Shown piece after piece: positions 38,155 to 40,000 of a stretch of 40,000 nucleotides of DNA. The notes under the pieces were generated by a model. It was not told where the DNA came from, did no database searches, and was given only the letters and a program-made list of their open reading frames with translations. The translations under genes were made by a program, and so were the position numbers. The DNA comes from Anaeromyces robustus (Eukaryota > Neocallimastigomycota > Neocallimastigomycetes > Neocallimastigales > Neocallimastigaceae). The stretch spans positions 1 through 40,000 of the forward strand of contig MCFG01000428.1 in assembly GCA_002104895.1 (NCBI GenBank), given 5' to 3'. Position 1 is the first letter of the stretch. Every line of letters starts with the position of its first letter.

Positions 38155-39380
38155 TATAAGTATTTTTTCTTTATTTCTTTTTTTTTTTTTTTTTTTTGTG
38201 CCATTTTTTTTTATGCCTCATATTTTAATATATTTTATACTTTATTATGTATTATAATCTTTTTTCTTATATTATTTTGTTCATAGACCTTATAATTAAA
38301 TAAATAATATATTTCACAATATATTATAATATATATAAATATTACATATTAATTAAGAAATTAAAGTTTTAAATTATAAAATCAACTTCCTAATTTATTA
38401 TATTCAATTAATTAATTAATTAAATCTGTTATCTAATGTCTAATATATCATAATATATTAAATTAAATAGGATTAATTAAATAGGATTATTTATTATATG
38501 TTATTATTATATATGTTATAATTAATTTATTAATAAGTAGAGTTGTAATAATATAAGAAAAATAATGAATATGAAAAATAATATATTTCTTTTTCATATT
38601 CATTATTACAATATGATATAATATTATTTAATATTATTTTTTTTCTCTCTTTTTTATTTGTAATTTTTTTTTTTAATAAGTTATTTTTCTTATATTAATA
38701 CAACTCTTCACAAAATTTAATATATTTAATTCTACTTTGTAATATATTATAATATATTATTATATATATTATTATATTGAATTTTAATTAATTAATATAT
38801 TGTACATTATTCATTTTTTATATTAATTCTTTTTTTTTTTTAAAAAAAAAACTTACTATATTTATATTATTTATTTATCATATATATAAACAAATAATAA
38901 ATAAATAGTATTGTATTATAATGTATTATAATGTATTATATATCATATATTGTATTAAACTGTATTGTATTATATATTGTATTATAATGTAATATATTAT
39001 ATTATTTAATATTTAATTAGAAAAAAACTTTTATATATATTATTATTTAATAAATAAATTAATTACTTCAAATTTTATTTTGTTTTATATTCATTTATTT
39101 TTATAAACATTATTTATATATAGTTTATTTATTTAAATATTATTTATATATTTATTTATATTATAATTTATTTATTATTTATTTATGTTTATTTTAAAAT
39201 TCATTTTCCTTTTTAAAAATACTTTTTTTTTTTTTTTCTTAACTTTTTTATACTATTTATTTATTATTTTTATTATTTTATTTATTTTTTTTTTTTTTAT
39301 TCTATTTTATCATTTTGTTATTCTTTTGTATTCTTTTTATAATTTTAGTTTAAATATAAATATATTTCTTCTTTTTAGTT

Positions 39381-39412
<32 letters not shown>

Positions 39413-40000
39413 TAAACAAATAAATAAATAAAAAAAAAAAAGAAAGAAAGAATAAAAAAAAAAAAAAAAAGAAGAATGATTTAAATCAATTTATATATTC
39501 TATAGAAGTACTGAAAGTTTTTTTTTTTTAGGAATAAAAAAAAAAAAAGAAAAAGAATTATTTACATAATAGATAATTAAGAATAGTACATTTAAGAGCA
39601 AATTAAAGAGTAGTTAAAGACTTGTTTTATTAAGTTTTTTTTTTAAAAAAAATATTATTAATTAGATTATTTAATTATACCATTTTTTTTTTAATATTAC
39701 TTTTTTAATATTTTTCGCTTTTAACTTTATAATTTAAATATATCATTTTGTAAGTTTATAATTAGAAATATATATTTTGAATTTAATTATAATAATCTAA
39801 AATCTTAAAATACAATACTAATGCTTAAATATTAAACATAAACAGAAAAAAAAATAATAAGAAAAAGACAACAAATAATACAGTAATTTAAATTTTTATA
39901 CACAGAATATATATAAATAATAAATAAATAAAGATAATTTAATTTATAAAAGATCCAAAATAAATAATACAAGTATAAATAAAAAAAACATTTCTATCTA
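37010..40000. other. AT-rich spacer to the window end, no gene seen
   Basis: Contains TTTA arrays (about 38066-38100 and 38111-38157), a perfect inverted repeat listed separately, TGTATTATAA repeats at about 38909-38995, and A or T runs around 39385-39470. The plus-strand frame at 39185-39415 is a Phe/Leu/Ile composition artefact. No RNA gene recognised. Confidence 0.6.
38561..38607. repeat. Perfect inverted repeat, 18-bp arms, 11-bp loop
   Basis: AATAATGAATATGAAAAA at 38561-38578 is the exact complement of 38590-38607. It could form a hairpin in RNA or a cruciform in DNA. In AT-rich sequence an 18-bp perfect pair is uncommon but less striking than the one at 8486. Confidence 0.75.

Noticed and set aside
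39185-39415. Plus-strand 76-codon frame ending in Lys run
   Set aside because: T-run and A-run composition artefact without domain or conserved pattern.

Overview
This is about 40 kb of a eukaryotic nuclear genome with extremely AT-rich spacers (long A and T runs, AAT, AAAT, AAAAT and TTTA arrays) and compact GT-AG introns. The proteins point to a fungus, and the base composition points to an anaerobic gut fungus (Neocallimastigomycota). Both actin copies carry fungal-type residues (RHQG near residue 40, [32 protein letters not shown]) and not the dictyostelid versions (RHTG, NTPAMYVAIQ, LAYVALDFEAEM, WISKEEYDE). The long ankyrin-type protein also resembles, from memory, families abundant in gut fungi. 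The phylum is an inference; a dictyostelid was the main alternative and fits less well.

Layout. 30-1779 (minus): actin copy A, two exons with a 622-bp intron after codon 7. 1780-14681: a 12.9-kb spacer without a recognisable gene, holding microsatellites, one 16-bp minisatellite and a perfect 21-bp inverted repeat. 14682-15809 (plus): actin copy B, intronless, encoding the same 375-residue protein as copy A. 17487-21792 (minus): a 12-exon Icp55/XPNPEP3-type Xaa-Pro aminopeptidase of 583 residues, with all metal ligands present. 23144-23460: a probable small gene relic with a local duplication. 23961-26602 (minus): a giant ankyrin-like protein built of three long repeats, with a frame break near its N-terminus. 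28086-33222 (plus): MCM7, a 13-exon replicative helicase subunit of 741 residues, fully reconstructed here. 33223-40000: a second spacer without protein genes.

The most unusual object lies in that last spacer. A 429-bp island of about 42% GC (36567-36995) stands out from its AT-rich surroundings. It is bounded exactly by a 14-bp direct repeat, has an A-run at one end when read on the minus strand, carries near-matches to tRNA-like Pol III A and B boxes at the other end, and contains several short hairpins. This is the anatomy of a SINE or a retroposed structured RNA. I recognise no family.

The genes do not form a pathway: cytoskeleton (actin), organellar protein maturation (Icp55), DNA replication (MCM7) and one lineage-specific repeat protein. 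Intron-exon structures were built by hand from splice motifs, reading frame and family similarity. All exons join in frame with GT-AG borders, which gives good confidence in ICP55 and MCM7; only the first 9-nt exon of ICP55 is uncertain.
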